DNA of 64,000 nt from assembly GCF_013348805.1 (NCBI RefSeq), contig NZ_CP054690.1, positions 3,224,001 to 3,288,000 on the forward strand. The letters are read 5' to 3'. Below, piece by piece: positions 36,189 through 45,197 of this stretch (the first letter of the stretch is position 1; each line of letters begins with the position of its first letter). A program made the translations under genes and the position numbers. Below the pieces are notes generated by a model. That model worked only from the letters and a program-made list of their open reading frames with translations. It ran no database searches and was not told the DNA's origin. The DNA comes from Rhodococcus sp. W8901 (lineage in GTDB: Bacteria > Actinomycetota > Actinomycetes > Mycobacteriales > Mycobacteriaceae).

Positions 36189-36975
36189 TTATTGTGCCGC
36201 GTTCTCGGCGCGGGCGGACGGTAACGTGTCGACTCCGGTGTCCTTGAGTCGGTAACTCGAGCCCTTGAGGGTGAGGACTTCGGCGTGGTGGACGATGCGG
36301 TCGATCATGGCCGCGGCGACGACCTGGTCGCCGAACACGTCGCCCCAGCGGGCGAACGGCAGGTTCGAGGTCAGGATCAGCGAGGCGTGCTCGTAGCGGC
36401 TCGACACGAGTTGGAAGAAGAGGTTGGCGGCGTCCTGCTCGAACGGGATGTAGCCGACCTCGTCGACGATGATCAATCCGAACCGGCGCAGCTTGACCAG
36501 CTCGGCCGGTAGCCGGCCTGCCGAGTGTGCGGTCTTGAGGCGGGCGACCCAATCGACGGCGGTGGCGAATGCGACCCGATGCCCCGACTGGGCCGCCTTG
36601 ACGCCCAGGCCGATCGCCAGATGCGTCTTCCCGGTGCCGGGCGGACCGAGGAGCACCACGTTCTGCGCCTTCGCCAGGAACGTCCCGGTCCCCCAGATGC
36701 GCGACCGTTTCTCGGCTGAGCGCGGGTTGATGATCGAAGTTGAATTCCTCCAACGATTTCCGTGTCGGGAACCCTGCGGACCGGATGCGAATCTGGGCGC
36801 CGGACGACTCCCGGGCCGAGACCTCCCGCGACAAGACCGCCGCGAGGTACTCCTCGTGGGTCCAACCGCCGTCGCGGGCCTGATCGGCGAGTCGGGCCGC
36901 GGCATCACGGATCCGTGGCGCCTTGAGGGCGTGCGCGTAGTGCTCGACCTGCTTGATCGGATCCTCGCCACCCAT
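36189..36975 (-). pseudogene. istB: IS21 helper ATPase IstB, frameshifted
   Basis: The N-terminal frame (MGGEDPIKQVEHYAHALKAP through KSLEEFNFDHQPALSRETVAHLG) and the C-terminal frame (TGTFLAKAQNVVLLGPPGTGKTHLAIGLGVKA through to ARAENAAQ) are offset at a run of five C at 36690-36694. Deleting one base restores HLGTGTFLAKAQNVV. The C-terminal part has Walker A GPPGTGKTH, Walker B LIIVDEVGYIP and the TSNLPFARW sensor. IstB is an AAA+ protein that remodels target DNA for IstA. The start overlaps the istA stop by one base. If the extra base is real, this element cannot make full IstB. Confidence 0.85.
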
Positions 36976-38234
36976 CACGCCACCTCCCCGACGACGTCAG
37001 TGGCATCGGAAACTGTTGCAGTGCAGGTGAAATCGACATCGAAGGCGCGGTCGTAATCGCCGAGGTCCCGCACCGGGTGGTCCACGTCGTCCGCGCCGGT
37101 GTGAGATTGCTGGAACCGCTGCCGCATCCGGGCCGCAGCCTCGAGATGTGCCGGGTCGGTCACTGTCAGTCCCCGCGCCCACAGCCGTTCGTGTGTGGCC
37201 AGTCGTTGCCCGCCGCGGGCGACCGTGACGGCCTCGAGGCCGGCGGTGACCTCGACGAGGTGTCCGATCGCGGACGGATCGACCGAGTAGTCGTTGCCGG
37301 CCACCCGCACGTAGTAGTCCCGTGGCAGCCGCAACTCGGTGATCGCGGTGACCTGCGGTGGGACCGGTGGCAGCGTCAGCATCGCGGCGGTGTCGACGGC
37401 CACGAGTTCCGATGGGCGGCCGTCGATCCGGCGGACGAGACGGTTGTTGGCGATCGGCAGCCATTCGGCGAGTTGCCGGTTGAAGTCCGCCGGCGAAGCG
37501 AAGGTCCGCCCGGGCAGGAACGATGTTTCCAGATACCGGTTGGCACGTTCGACGATGCCCTTCGATTCCGGGTCATAGGGCTTGAGTTGGATCATTATCG
37601 TGGCCAGGGTGCCGACGAATGCGGTGACTGGATCGGTCAGGCGGCCGCGGCGCCCGATCCCGGCCTCGTTGTCCCACCACAACTGGTGCGGGACGGCCCC
37701 GAGATGGTCGGACAGCAGCCGCCACATCCCGGCGACCAGGTCCATCGTGACGCGACTCGGCAACATCATCGCGGTCACGAACCGGGAGAAGGCCGCCACC
37801 ATCACCAGCACCGGCGGCGAACCCACCTGCCCGGCCCCGAGGGGGACCTTCGCCGGCGGGAACCACAGGTCGCACTGCACTGCCCGGCCGGGCTGATGGT
37901 CGAGACGGTCTGCCGGATCGGCCGGGGCATACTCGGGCCGGATGGCCCGGACCCGCTCACGCAGCCACGTAATCGAACCGGTCCAGCCGATCCGCTCGGC
38001 GATGACCGTCGCCGGCATCGTCGGATACGCCGTCAACAACGCCCGAATCCTCGGCTCCGCTGCACTGATCGCCGACTCCACCGGCGGCCGCGAATAGGTC
38101 GGCGGCCGGTCGCCGGCCAGCGCGTTCGCGACGGTGTCCCGGGCAACACCCAACTGTTTCGCGATGGCACGCTGCGACAACCCCTCGCTGCAATGAAGGT
38201 GCCGAATCAAGGCCCAATCTTCCATGGAGATCAC
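36975..38234 (-). CDS. istA: IS21-family transposase IstA
   Basis: A 419-residue DDE transposase. The N-terminal helix-turn-helix is LSQRAIAKQLGVARDTVANAL. The rve core carries the triad: Asp in AVQCDLWFPP, Asp in LWWDNEAGIGR, Glu in ESKGIVERANRYLE. The C-terminal beta-rich domain includes DYYVRVAGNDYSVDPSAIG. It appears complete. It would need IstB for normal activity, and the IstB next to it is frameshifted. Confidence 0.9.
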   Translation of the reverse strand: MISMEDWALIRHLHCSEGLSQRAIAKQLGVARDTVANALAGDRPPTYSRPPVESAISAAEPRIRALLTAYPTMPATVIAERIGWTGSITWLRERVRAIRPEYAPADPADRLDHQPGRAVQCDLWFPPAKVPLGAGQVGSPPVLVMVAAFSRFVTAMMLPSRVTMDLVAGMWRLLSDHLGAVPHQLWWDNEAGIGRRGRLTDPVTAFVGTLATIMIQLKPYDPESKGIVERANRYLETSFLPGRTFASPADFNRQLAEWLPIANNRLVRRIDGRPSELVAVDTAAMLTLPPVPPQVTAITELRLPRDYYVRVAGNDYSVDPSAIGHLVEVTAGLEAVTVARGGQRLATHERLWARGLTVTDPAHLEAAARMRQRFQQSHTGADDVDHPVRDLGDYDRAFDVDFTCTATVSDATDVVGEVA

Positions 38235-38311
38235 CCATCCGATCGTGGTTGGGTGGCCTGGTTTTCAACCGTCGTTTCTGGCCTGATTTTCGACCGTCGT
38301 CAACAGGAGTC

Positions 38312-38632
38312 ATGTCAGGTTCGAGGAAGTACCCGGCCGAGCTGCGTGAGCGGGCGGTGCGGATGGTCGCCGAGGTGCGTGGCGAGTATTCGTCGGAGTG
38401 GGCGGCGATCGAGTCGGTTGCCGACAAGTTGGGCATCGGGTCGGCACAGACCCTGTTGAACTGGGTTCGTCGCGATCAGGTCGACGCGGGGAAGCGTCCC
38501 GGGGTGACCAGCGAGATGGCCGAGGAACTCCGGAAGCTCCGAGCTGAGAATCGAGAACTCAAGCGCGCCAACGATATTCTGAAGTCTGCATCGACTTTCT
38601 TCGCGGCGGAGCTCGACCGCCGCAATCGGTGA
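38312..38632 (+). CDS. IS3-family transposase OrfA, copy 2
   Basis: A 106-residue protein almost identical to OrfA at 20986 (a few substitutions, such as YSSEWAAIESVADKLG). The reading frame is intact, but its upstream region is separated by the IS21 insertion, which lies six bases before the ATG. Confidence 0.9.
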   Translation: MSGSRKYPAELRERAVRMVAEVRGEYSSEWAAIESVADKLGIGSAQTLLNWVRRDQVDAGKRPGVTSEMAEELRKLRAENRELKRANDILKSASTFFAAELDRRNR

Positions 38633-39255
38633 TCGTTGACTACATCGACGAACATAAGCAGGAGTACGGCATCGAGCCGATCTGCCGCGTGCTGACCGCA
38701 CATGGCTGCAAGATCGCGCCGTCCACCTACTACGACTTCTGTGCCCGCCGGCGGCTGCCGTGCAGGCGTCAGATCCGTGACGAGGAGCTCAAAGTCGAGA
38801 TTACCCGTGTTCACCGGGAGAACTACTCGGTTTACGGCGCCCAGAAAGTGTGGCTGCAATGCCACCGGGAGGGCATCGCGGTGGCCCGCTGCGCGGTCGA
38901 ACGCCTGATGGGCGACCTCGGCCTCGAGGGAGCCCGCCGCGGCAAGACCAAACGCACCACGATCGCCGATCCCCAGGCGGGGCGTCCCGACGATCTGGTG
39001 CAACGCCAGTTCTGCCCCGAAGCACCAAATGTGTTGTAGGTAGCGGACTTCACGTACGTGTCGACTTGGTCCGGCTGGGTGTATGTGGCGTTCGTGATCG
39101 ATGCGTACGCCCGCCGAATCGTCGGGTGGCGCACCGCGACCACCATGACCTCGCAGCTGGTGCTCGACGCGATCGAACACGCGATCTGGACCCGGCATCG
39201 CGAGGGCATCGACGACCTGTCCGGACTGATTCATCACCACGATCGCGGGTCGCAA
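38629..39255 (+). pseudogene. IS3-family OrfB, 5-prime part, with nonsense codon
   Basis: The frame matches OrfB at 21303, but the Trp codon of NVLWVADFTY is TAG here (39037-39039). Translation would stop at residue 136. The frame continues through VADFTYVSTWSGWVYVAF to HHHDRGSQ, where the IS30 element begins. Both a point mutation and an insertion thus disable it. Which came first is not visible. Confidence 0.9.
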
Positions 39256-40743
39256 GGCGGATTCAACCGGTCGTCGCAACACCTCGATCATGGAGGTGTG
39301 CGATGGGACGTGGTGGGAAGCGGATGTCGGAAGCGCCTTCGGGTGCGCGGCGGCAGTGGGCGGCGGATCGGGCGCTGAGGCCGCCGATGCGTTCACCAGG
39401 CCGGCCAGAGCCATCGCGTGCGGTGCAGCGGGACTTCTGGCGGCGGATCGCTTCGGGCGTGACGACGTTGCAGGCGGCGGAAGCTGTTGGCGTGTCGTGG
39501 CCGGTCGGGTCCCGCTGGTTCCGTCACGCTGGCGGAATGCCGCCGATCAGCCTGGCCGAGCCCACGGGCCGCTACCTGTCATTCGCTGAGCGTGAGGAGA
39601 TCGCGCTACTGCGAGCGCAGGATGTCGGTGTCCGTGAGATCGCCCGCAGGATCGGACGGGACCCGGGGACGATTTCACGTGAGCTTCGGCGCAATGCAGC
39701 GACCCGGAGCGGAAAGCAGGTCTACCGGGCCCTGGTGGCGCAGTGGAAGGCGCAGCAGGCGGCGAATCGTCCGAAGACCGCAAAGCTGGTGGGCAACGAC
39801 GTGTTGCGTGAGTACGTGCAGGAGCGCCTTGCCGGCAGCGTTCGGTGCCCCGATGGCAGCGTGGCCACGGGCCCGGCGACACCAACGTGGAAGGGGTTGA
39901 ACAAGCCGCATCGGCAGGACCGGAAGTGGGCGATGGCGTGGAGCCCGGAACAGATATCGCAGCGGCTGAAGGTGGATTTCCCTGATGATGAGTCCATGCG
40001 CATCAGCCATGAGGCGATCTACCAGTCGCTGTTCATCGAGGGCCGTGGCGCGCTCAAACGCGAACTGGTGACGTGCCTGCGTACCGGCCGCGCGCTGCGG
40101 GAGCCTCGGGCACGGTCGCAGAACAAGCCACAAGGGCATGTCAACGCGAATGTCGTTCTCTCACAACATCCAGCTGAAGCCGCCGATCGCGCGGTCCCCG
40201 GCCACTGGGAGGGCGATCTGATCATCGGCACCGGCCGATCCGCGATAGGCACGCTCGTCGAGCGCAGCAGCCGATCCGTCCTCCTCGTGCATCTTCCTCG
40301 GCTGGAAGGCTGGGGCGAGAAACCACCCGTGAAGAACGGTACGTCGCTAGGCGGTAACGGCGCTGTCGCGATGAACGCCGCTCTGGCGACCTCGATGACG
40401 AGGCTCCCCGGACAGCTCCGCAAGACCCTGACCTGGGACCGCGGGAAAGAGCTCTCCGGACATGCCCAGTTCACACTCGATACCGGCACGAGAGTGTTCT
40501 TCGCCGATCCACACTCCCCGTGGCAGCGACCCACGAACGAGAATATGAACGGGCTGCTGCGCCAGTACTTCCCGAAGGGAACCGATCTGTCGCGCTGGTC
40601 TGCGGAGGACCTCGAAGCTGTTGCATTCGCTGTCAACAACCGACCCCGCAAGATCCTCGGCTGGAAGACCCCCGCCGAAGTCTTCGACGAACAACTACGC
40701 TCACTTTGACAGCCCGGTGTTGCATCGACCAGTTGAACTCGCC
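39256..40743 (+). mobile_element. IS30-family insertion inside IS3 copy 2 orfB
   Basis: A 1488-bp element. The ends GGCGGATTCAACCGGTCG and, inverted from the right, GGCGAGTTCAACTGGTCG continue to GCAACACC on both sides. The direct repeat CAA (39253-39255 and 40744-40746) is a 3-bp target duplication: removing the element and one CAA restores the orfB frame exactly (GSQ then YTS). Confidence 0.92.
39303..40709 (+). CDS. IS30-family transposase
   Basis: A 468-residue transposase. The N-terminal helix-turn-helix region contains YLSFAEREEIALLRAQDVGVREIARRIGRDPGTISRELRRN. The DDE core has GHWEGDLIIG with the first Asp, LTWDRGKEL with the second and [18 protein letters not shown] with the Glu. The C-terminus NNRPRKILGWKTPAEVFDEQL is typical. 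The ATG is chosen just inside the left terminal repeat; the long frame upstream belongs to the interrupted IS3. It looks complete and may be active. Confidence 0.92.
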   Translation: MGRGGKRMSEAPSGARRQWAADRALRPPMRSPGRPEPSRAVQRDFWRRIASGVTTLQAAEAVGVSWPVGSRWFRHAGGMPPISLAEPTGRYLSFAEREEIALLRAQDVGVREIARRIGRDPGTISRELRRNAATRSGKQVYRALVAQWKAQQAANRPKTAKLVGNDVLREYVQERLAGSVRCPDGSVATGPATPTWKGLNKPHRQDRKWAMAWSPEQISQRLKVDFPDDESMRISHEAIYQSLFIEGRGALKRELVTCLRTGRALREPRARSQNKPQGHVNANVVLSQHPAEAADRAVPGHWEGDLIIGTGRSAIGTLVERSSRSVLLVHLPRLEGWGEKPPVKNGTSLGGNGAVAMNAALATSMTRLPGQLRKTLTWDRGKELSGHAQFTLDTGTRVFFADPHSPWQRPTNENMNGLLRQYFPKGTDLSRWSAEDLEAVAFAVNNRPRKILGWKTPAEVFDEQLRSL

Positions 40744-41055
40744 CAATACACGTCCATCGCCTTCACCAAGCGACTCGTCGACGCCAGCATCGATGCCTCG
40801 ATCGGCGCCACCGGCAACAGCTACGACAACGCCCTCGCCGAATCGATCAACGGCCTCTACAAGACCGAACTGATCAAGGCCCAGGGCCCGTGGCGGACCG
40901 TTGACCAGGTCGAAGTCGCCACCCTCGAATGGGTCGACTGGTTCAATCACCGGCGGTTGTACGAACACTGCGGCGACCTGCCGCCGGCCGAGTATGAAGC
41001 CCTCTACTACCGTGATCACCGAACTCAGCCCATCGCTGAGTTCTCAAACTCGTAA
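40744..41055 (+). pseudogene. IS3-family OrfB, 3-prime part
   Basis: Q-YTSIAFTKRLVDASIDASIGATGNSYDNALAESINGLYKTEL to AEFSNS: the last third of OrfB including the catalytic Glu, separated from its 5-prime part by the IS30 element. It has no start of its own. Confidence 0.9.
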
Positions 41056-41288
41056 GTCTCCAGACATGCCGGGGCGATTCAACCTGCGATGTCGCGCGGT
41101 CGGTGTGGAGTGAATTGGCGGGTGAATCCCGGGCCTGTCACGCCAATCAGGACATTCACCGCTCTTCAGTCGGTAATGTGCTGTCCGAATGCTGTGCCCC
41201 GGGGGAGGCTCGGTGCCGAGTTGATGACCGCCCGTGAGCACATTCGGTGTAGCGCGGCATGTTCAAGGTTCAAGGGGAGGACGTTCGC

Positions 41289-42323
41289 ATGAGGAATTCC
41301 AAGGTCGGGCGCGCCCGGGTTCTGGCGGCCGCGGTAGTCGTGTCCGCGGCCTCGCTGCTCGCGGTGCCGGCCACGGCGTCCGCCGACAACGGCGCCCCCG
41401 CCACCTTCGGCGCCTCCGGCGCCTACCTAGCGAAGTCCACCAAGAACTCCGACCGCAAGGTCACCATCTCGGTGTATTCGCCGTCGATGGACCGCAACAT
41501 CCCCCTCGAGGTCATCCTGCCCGCCGATCGCAGCCAGCCGCGCCCGACGCTGTACCTGATCAACGGCGCCGGTGGCGGCGAGGACTCGGCCACCTGGCAG
41601 CGCAATGCCGACATGATGGACTTCTTCAAGGACAAGAACGTCAACGTCGTCACCCCGCTCGAGGGCGCCTTCAGCTACTACACCGACTGGCAGAAGGACG
41701 ATTCGAAGCTCGGCCGTCAGAAGTGGCAGACCTTCCTGACCCAGGAACTGCCGCCCGTCATCGACGCCGAGTTCGGCACCAACAAGGTGCAGTCCGTCGC
41801 TGCGATCTCGATGACCGCCACCTCGGTGCTCAACCTGGCGATCGCCAAGCCCGGCTTCTACAAGAGCGTCGGCTCGTACAGCGGCTGCGCCGAGACCAGC
41901 ACCTGGGCTGGACAGAACGCCATCCGGCTCGTCACCGGCGTCCGGGGTGGCGTCGACGTCACCAACATGTGGGGCCCGCTCGACGGGCCCGGCTGGGTGC
42001 AGAACGATCCGGTCGTGAACGCCGAAAAGCTCCGCGGCACCGAGCTCTACGTCTCCACCGGATCGGGGCTGCCCGGCCCCCACGACCAGTTGAACAGCCC
42101 CGGTATCGACGGCAAGCCGCTCGCCCAGGCTGAGCGGGTAGTCGTCGGCGGCGTGATCGAGGCGGCCACCAACTACTGCACCCACAACCTCGCCAACCGC
42201 CTCGCCGAGCTGAAGATCCCCGCAACGTTCGACTTCAAGCCCACCGGCACCCACTCGTGGGGCTACTGGAAGGACGACCTGCACAACTCCTGGCCGATGA
42301 TCGCCCGCTCGATGGGAATCTAG
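41289..42323 (+). CDS. Secreted trehalose mycolyltransferase (antigen 85-like)
   Basis: A 344-residue exported enzyme transferring mycolic acids to trehalose or arabinogalactan in the outer envelope. The signal peptide is RNSKVGRARVLAAAVVVSAASLLAVPATASA. The alpha/beta-hydrolase features of the family are present: VYSPSMDRNIPLEVILPADRSQPRPTLYLINGAGGG, the nucleophile in AISMTATSVL (Ser174), an SGCAETS segment, and the catalytic His in PTGTHSWGYWKDDL (His322). The ATG follows GGGGAGG. It places the host among mycolate-bearing actinobacteria. It is flanked by IS elements on both sides, so its gene may be a duplicate carried in a plastic region. Confidence 0.88.
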   Translation: MRNSKVGRARVLAAAVVVSAASLLAVPATASADNGAPATFGASGAYLAKSTKNSDRKVTISVYSPSMDRNIPLEVILPADRSQPRPTLYLINGAGGGEDSATWQRNADMMDFFKDKNVNVVTPLEGAFSYYTDWQKDDSKLGRQKWQTFLTQELPPVIDAEFGTNKVQSVAAISMTATSVLNLAIAKPGFYKSVGSYSGCAETSTWAGQNAIRLVTGVRGGVDVTNMWGPLDGPGWVQNDPVVNAEKLRGTELYVSTGSGLPGPHDQLNSPGIDGKPLAQAERVVVGGVIEAATNYCTHNLANRLAELKIPATFDFKPTGTHSWGYWKDDLHNSWPMIARSMGI

Positions 42324-42353
42324 GCCGAAGCCTGGAGCGACATAGTCTGTGGA

Positions 42354-42381
42354 CGGAGCTGGCAATCACGCGCCAGCTCCG
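42354..42381 (+). terminator. Hairpin after the mycolyltransferase gene
   Basis: CGGAGCTGGC pairs perfectly with GCCAGCTCCG around an 8-base loop, 30 bases after the stop. Confidence 0.6.
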
Positions 42382-42478
42382 CCCAGCACTTCCAGCGCCA
42401 CGTGGATAACCATGGCGCCGCACTTTTTCCCGGTTGAACCGTCGGTCATGTCGAATCCGTGAGCGTGGCTGCCCGCTT

Positions 42479-43709
42479 CTAGTTGCCGGACACAAGGGCG
42501 GCGAACTGATCGGCCGGAGTATCCCAGCCGAGCGTTTTGCGGGGGCGGTCGTTGAGTTCGGCGGCGATGGTATCGAGGTGTTCTCGACCGCGGACGGACA
42601 GGTCAGTGCCCTTTCGGGAAGTATTGCCGCAGTAGGCCGTTTGTGTTCTCGTTCGATCCTCGCTGCCAGGGGCTGGCGGGATCACAGAAGTAGACGGGGA
42701 TGTCGGTGGCGATCGTGAACGAGTGGTGGGCGCCCATCTCGCTGCCCTGATCCCAGGTCAGCGACCGAGTCAGATGCGGGGCAGAGTTGCGACGGTCTCC
42801 ACCAAGGCATCCCGCATGAGATCGGCGCTGCGTCCGCGGGGAAGATGCACCAGCATCACGTAGCGGGTGGCCCGTTCGACCAGCGTGCCGATGGCCGACG
42901 CGCCGTCCTTACCGATGATCAAATCGCTTTCCCAATGGCCGGGCACGGCCCGGTCGTCGACCTCGGCGGGGCGGTCGCTGATCATCACCATCGGGGTGGC
43001 GAAACGAGGCTGACGCTGCTGAGCCTGGCGGCGAGGTTTGCGGCGAGCGCGTCCAGTACGCAGAACCTGGTCCAGTTCGCGGCGTAGCTCGCCGCACCCC
43101 TGGACATACAAGGCCTGGTAGATCGTCTCGTGGACCACGTGCATCTCCGGTTGCCGGGGGGAAGGCTGCCTGGAGAGCTTGGCAGATCTGCTCCGGACTC
43201 CACCGCTTATCGAGGTGGGTTTGGATGAACTCCCGTAGCTCGGGGGTTCGGCCGATCTTGCCGGTCTTGGGACGGGGCCGGCGGGCATCGGCGCGGGCCT
43301 GGGCTGCGTGCGGCCGGTACTGGCCATTGATCGGATGCCTGTTGCGGCGGATCTCCCGACTGATCGTCGACGGGCTGCGCCCCAGCTCGGCCGCGATGTC
43401 TCGGATCGTGGCCTTCTCCCGCAACCGATCCGCGATATGGATGCGGTCGGCTTCACACAGGTAGCGGGAAGGACCAGGTGGAGGCGCCACCGCAGTCACC
43501 GGTGGCGCCCCGTTGGCCCTGCCTGACGGGGCACGCCCGTTGCGCCACCGTTTACCTGTCCGGCGGTTGATGCCTACGATCCGGCAGGCCTCTGCGTTGC
43601 TCACACCCTGCCGCATGAGCTGAAAGTAGACACGCCGCTCCTCGGACAGAGGCCGTCGCCCCCGGTTCTCCGAGCGATCCCGGATCTGGAACACCATCGC
43701 ACTCCCCAT
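42479..43709 (-). pseudogene. IS30-family transposase, several frameshifts
   Basis: Three reading frames join into one transposase. The N-terminal part includes ATIRDIAAELGRSPSTISREIRRNRHP. The middle is PEMHVVHETIYQALYVQGCGELRREL through [26 protein letters not shown]. The end is [15 protein letters not shown] and REHLDTIAAELNDRPRKTLGWDTPADQF. The shifts lie near 43160 (a run of six G), near 42775 and near 42608. A GGTCGTCGCAACAC-like end is visible near 43720, like the IS30 terminal repeat at 39256. The element is inactive unless the shifts are sequencing errors. Confidence 0.85.
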
Positions 43710-44036
43710 ACTGGAGTGTTGCGACGACCACTAGAACTCAAGGAAAGGTGCCGGGGCCGCGAACTACCCTTACCGGCTCAGCTCTCTTCGCGACGAGAGT
43801 CTTCGGTTCGCGGGATCTCAGCGACACTCCACCCCGTGAAGAACCGACGAGCATTGACCAGGTAGCCCTGCAAATGCCGGAGCAACGCCCCCACCTCCCA
43901 AAACTGCAGATTCATACCCAATGGTCCCCTATCTCCCGACACTCACCCCGGACATGACATCAACGCAGGTCAGACACAAAAGAGCCCCACACCTAGAACA
44001 GAAGCCAAGCCTGTAGGGGTCTCTTGTCTGCGGTAC
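43710..44036. other. Intergenic stretch with repeat unit and hairpin
   Basis: It holds the outer end of the IS30 remnant (to about 43740), a first copy of the CGGGACATG-type repeat (CCGGACATGACATCAACG at 43948-43965), and an imperfect hairpin AAGAGCCCC/GGGGTCTCTT at about 43980-44025. A 69-residue frame at 43748 (+) has no support. Confidence 0.45.
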
Positions 44037-44252
44037 TCACCGACCGCGGCGGCCCCGCTGCTGGACTCTCGACCGCGCTACAAGCACCACGACCGCACCA
44101 CCACACACCATCGACGAGACGAACACATATGCAGCCACGCCCCACGACTGCTGCGCCGCACTCGTGGCGGTCAACGACGTCGTCAGCACGAATACAGCAA
44201 CAACACTCTGCCGAGGTGCCGCCCGCCAAGTCTCACGAAACCACGATCCCAC
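44037..44252 (-). CDS. Small two-helix membrane protein
   Basis: A 71-residue protein with two membrane helices (SVVAVFVLTTSLTATSA and GVAAYVFVSSMVCGGAVVVLVA) and a basic tail RSRVQQRGRRGR. The GTG start has GGGGGTGGG six bases upstream. No family was recognised. The hairpin near 43980-44025 may terminate it. Confidence 0.45.
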   Translation of the reverse strand: MGSWFRETWRAAPRQSVVAVFVLTTSLTATSAAQQSWGVAAYVFVSSMVCGGAVVVLVARSRVQQRGRRGR

Positions 44253-44415
44253 TTCGTACCCACCCCCTTACCTCCGAGTGTGCCACCACCCCTACACAAC
44301 TGAGCCACACGACGAACCCCCACACCAAGCTCGAACACCGCCGCCCACCGGGCATCACCCCACCCGCCGGCCCCACCGGGACATGCCATCACCCCAACTC
44401 AGCCCACGAAAAGCC

Positions 44416-44442
44416 CCCACACACCCGAATCGGGTGTGTGGG
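44416..44442 (-). terminator. Rho-independent terminator of the secreted-protein gene
   Basis: CCCACACACCCG pairs with CGGGTGTGTGGG around AAT. On the minus strand it is followed by GGCTTTT, the T-run expected for the gene ending at 44467. A CCGGGACATG repeat unit lies just beyond (44386). Confidence 0.65.
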
Positions 44443-44466
44443 CCGTCGACTGCTCAGCTCAGCAGA

Positions 44467-44841
44467 TCACCACTGCTGGATGACGTCGAACCGACTGCCC
44501 CAAATCGCGGGATCGCTCACGTCGAACTGAATGTATCCCCCACGAGCGACAGCCTCGTCGATCAACTGCTGGGCCGTGGCGTCCACATACGGCAGTGGAG
44601 AGTCGTAGATCGACCCCTCACCGACAGCCATACCGATCCACTCCAGCGGAACAACTACGTCGATCGCATTGCCGACGCCCAGATCACGCAGAATCCGAGT
44701 CTCGTTGTGGTCGAACGAAATCCCCTGGTAGCCCTCCCCCGAGCGCAGGTAAGCGGCCGACGCAGTACCGGCCGCAGTGACCATCAGCCCCGCCGCAGCA
44801 GCAGGAATCAGAGCAGCAGCGATCATGCGAATATGAGACAT
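44467..44841 (-). CDS. Small secreted protein of unknown function
   Basis: A 124-residue protein with a signal peptide (MSHIRMIAAALIPAAAAGLMVTAAGTASAA) and an acidic mature part of about 95 residues without Cys (YLRSGEGYQGISFDHNETRILRDLGVGNAIDVVVPLEW). No family was recognised. GGAGGGG lies eight bases before the ATG. A perfect 14-bp palindrome 32 bases upstream suggests repressor control. Confidence 0.65.
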   Translation of the reverse strand: MSHIRMIAAALIPAAAAGLMVTAAGTASAAYLRSGEGYQGISFDHNETRILRDLGVGNAIDVVVPLEWIGMAVGEGSIYDSPLPYVDATAQQLIDEAVARGGYIQFDVSDPAIWGSRFDVIQQW

Positions 44842-44872
44842 CAAGAATTCCCCTCCAGACATACCAGCCACA

Positions 44873-44886
44873 TTACCGGCCGGTAA
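44873..44886. promoter_or_regulatory. Palindromic operator upstream of the secreted-protein gene
   Basis: TTACCGGCCGGTAA is a perfect 14-bp palindrome 32 bases before the ATG at 44841, a position where a bound repressor would block the promoter. The form is typical of TetR-family sites; no regulator gene is adjacent. Confidence 0.5.
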
Positions 44887-45197
44887 GTTTACTATCGAAC
44901 CGCATCGTAGCCGAGACTCCCGGACCACCCCCGGCAGCCCTTAAACCCACTCGGGACGGCCCTCCGCCCAGGTCACGGTACGAAAGGCCCCCGCATGCCA
45001 CCCCGCCGGGACATGTCATCAACGCCGGTCACGCAGCAACGGCCCCACACCCGTCAGGGCGGATTCTAGGGGTCGTTGCAACACAATTGTTGTGTGCTGA
45101 GGTTAGCGAAGCGCTGGCGGGCGATCCGAGCCGAGCGCTTCACAAATCTCAAACATGCCTACCGACCGGCTTTTGATCGTCGCGGTCGTCGGGCAGT
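44887..45197. other. Intergenic stretch with repeat unit and hairpins
   Basis: It contains a CGGGACATG-type repeat (CCGGGACATGTCATCAACG at 45006-45024), a following AACGGCCCC/GGGGTCGTT hairpin (about 45037-45080), and a GAAGCGCT/AGCGCTTC inverted repeat (45108-45115 and 45134-45141) ahead of the ABC transporter gene. No gene was seen. Confidence 0.45.

Larger units (their letters stand above)
36127..38305 (-). mobile_element. IS21-family insertion inside IS3 copy 2
   Basis: A 2179-bp element with ends TGTTGACGACGGTC and its inverse GACCGTCGTCAACA. It is flanked by the 6-bp direct repeat GGAGTC (36121-36126 and 38306-38311), a target duplication, since intact copy 1 has GGAGTC once at that place. 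The insertion falls just before the orfA ATG. It encodes istA and istB on the minus strand. Confidence 0.92.
36075..41081 (+). mobile_element. IS3-family element, copy 2, carrying nested IS21 and IS30
   Basis: The left end (TGAATCGCCCCGG at 36075) and right end (CCGGGGCGATTCA ending at 41081) match copy 1 at 20936-22264. Removing the IS21, the IS30 and one copy of each target duplication leaves 1331 bp, against 1329 bp for copy 1. It is therefore a full-length element interrupted twice. It interrupts an IS200 transposase gene on the left. Confidence 0.88.

Noticed and set aside
38850-40709. 619-residue frame joining IS3 orfB and the IS30 transposase
   Set aside because: It crosses the IS30 left end; the IS30 gene has its own ATG just inside its terminal repeat, and the upstream part is a shadow of orfB.
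36075-41081. A composite transposon carrying cargo
   Set aside because: Only transposase genes are inside; the arrangement is explained by successive insertions with their own target duplications.
43748-43957. 69-residue plus-strand frame
   Set aside because: No ribosome site, no domain, and it begins beside the end of an IS30 remnant.
45060-45095. Operator candidate AACACAATTGTTGTG before the ABC exporter
   Set aside because: Only the central CAATTG core is symmetric; outer bases do not pair, so it is not better than chance.
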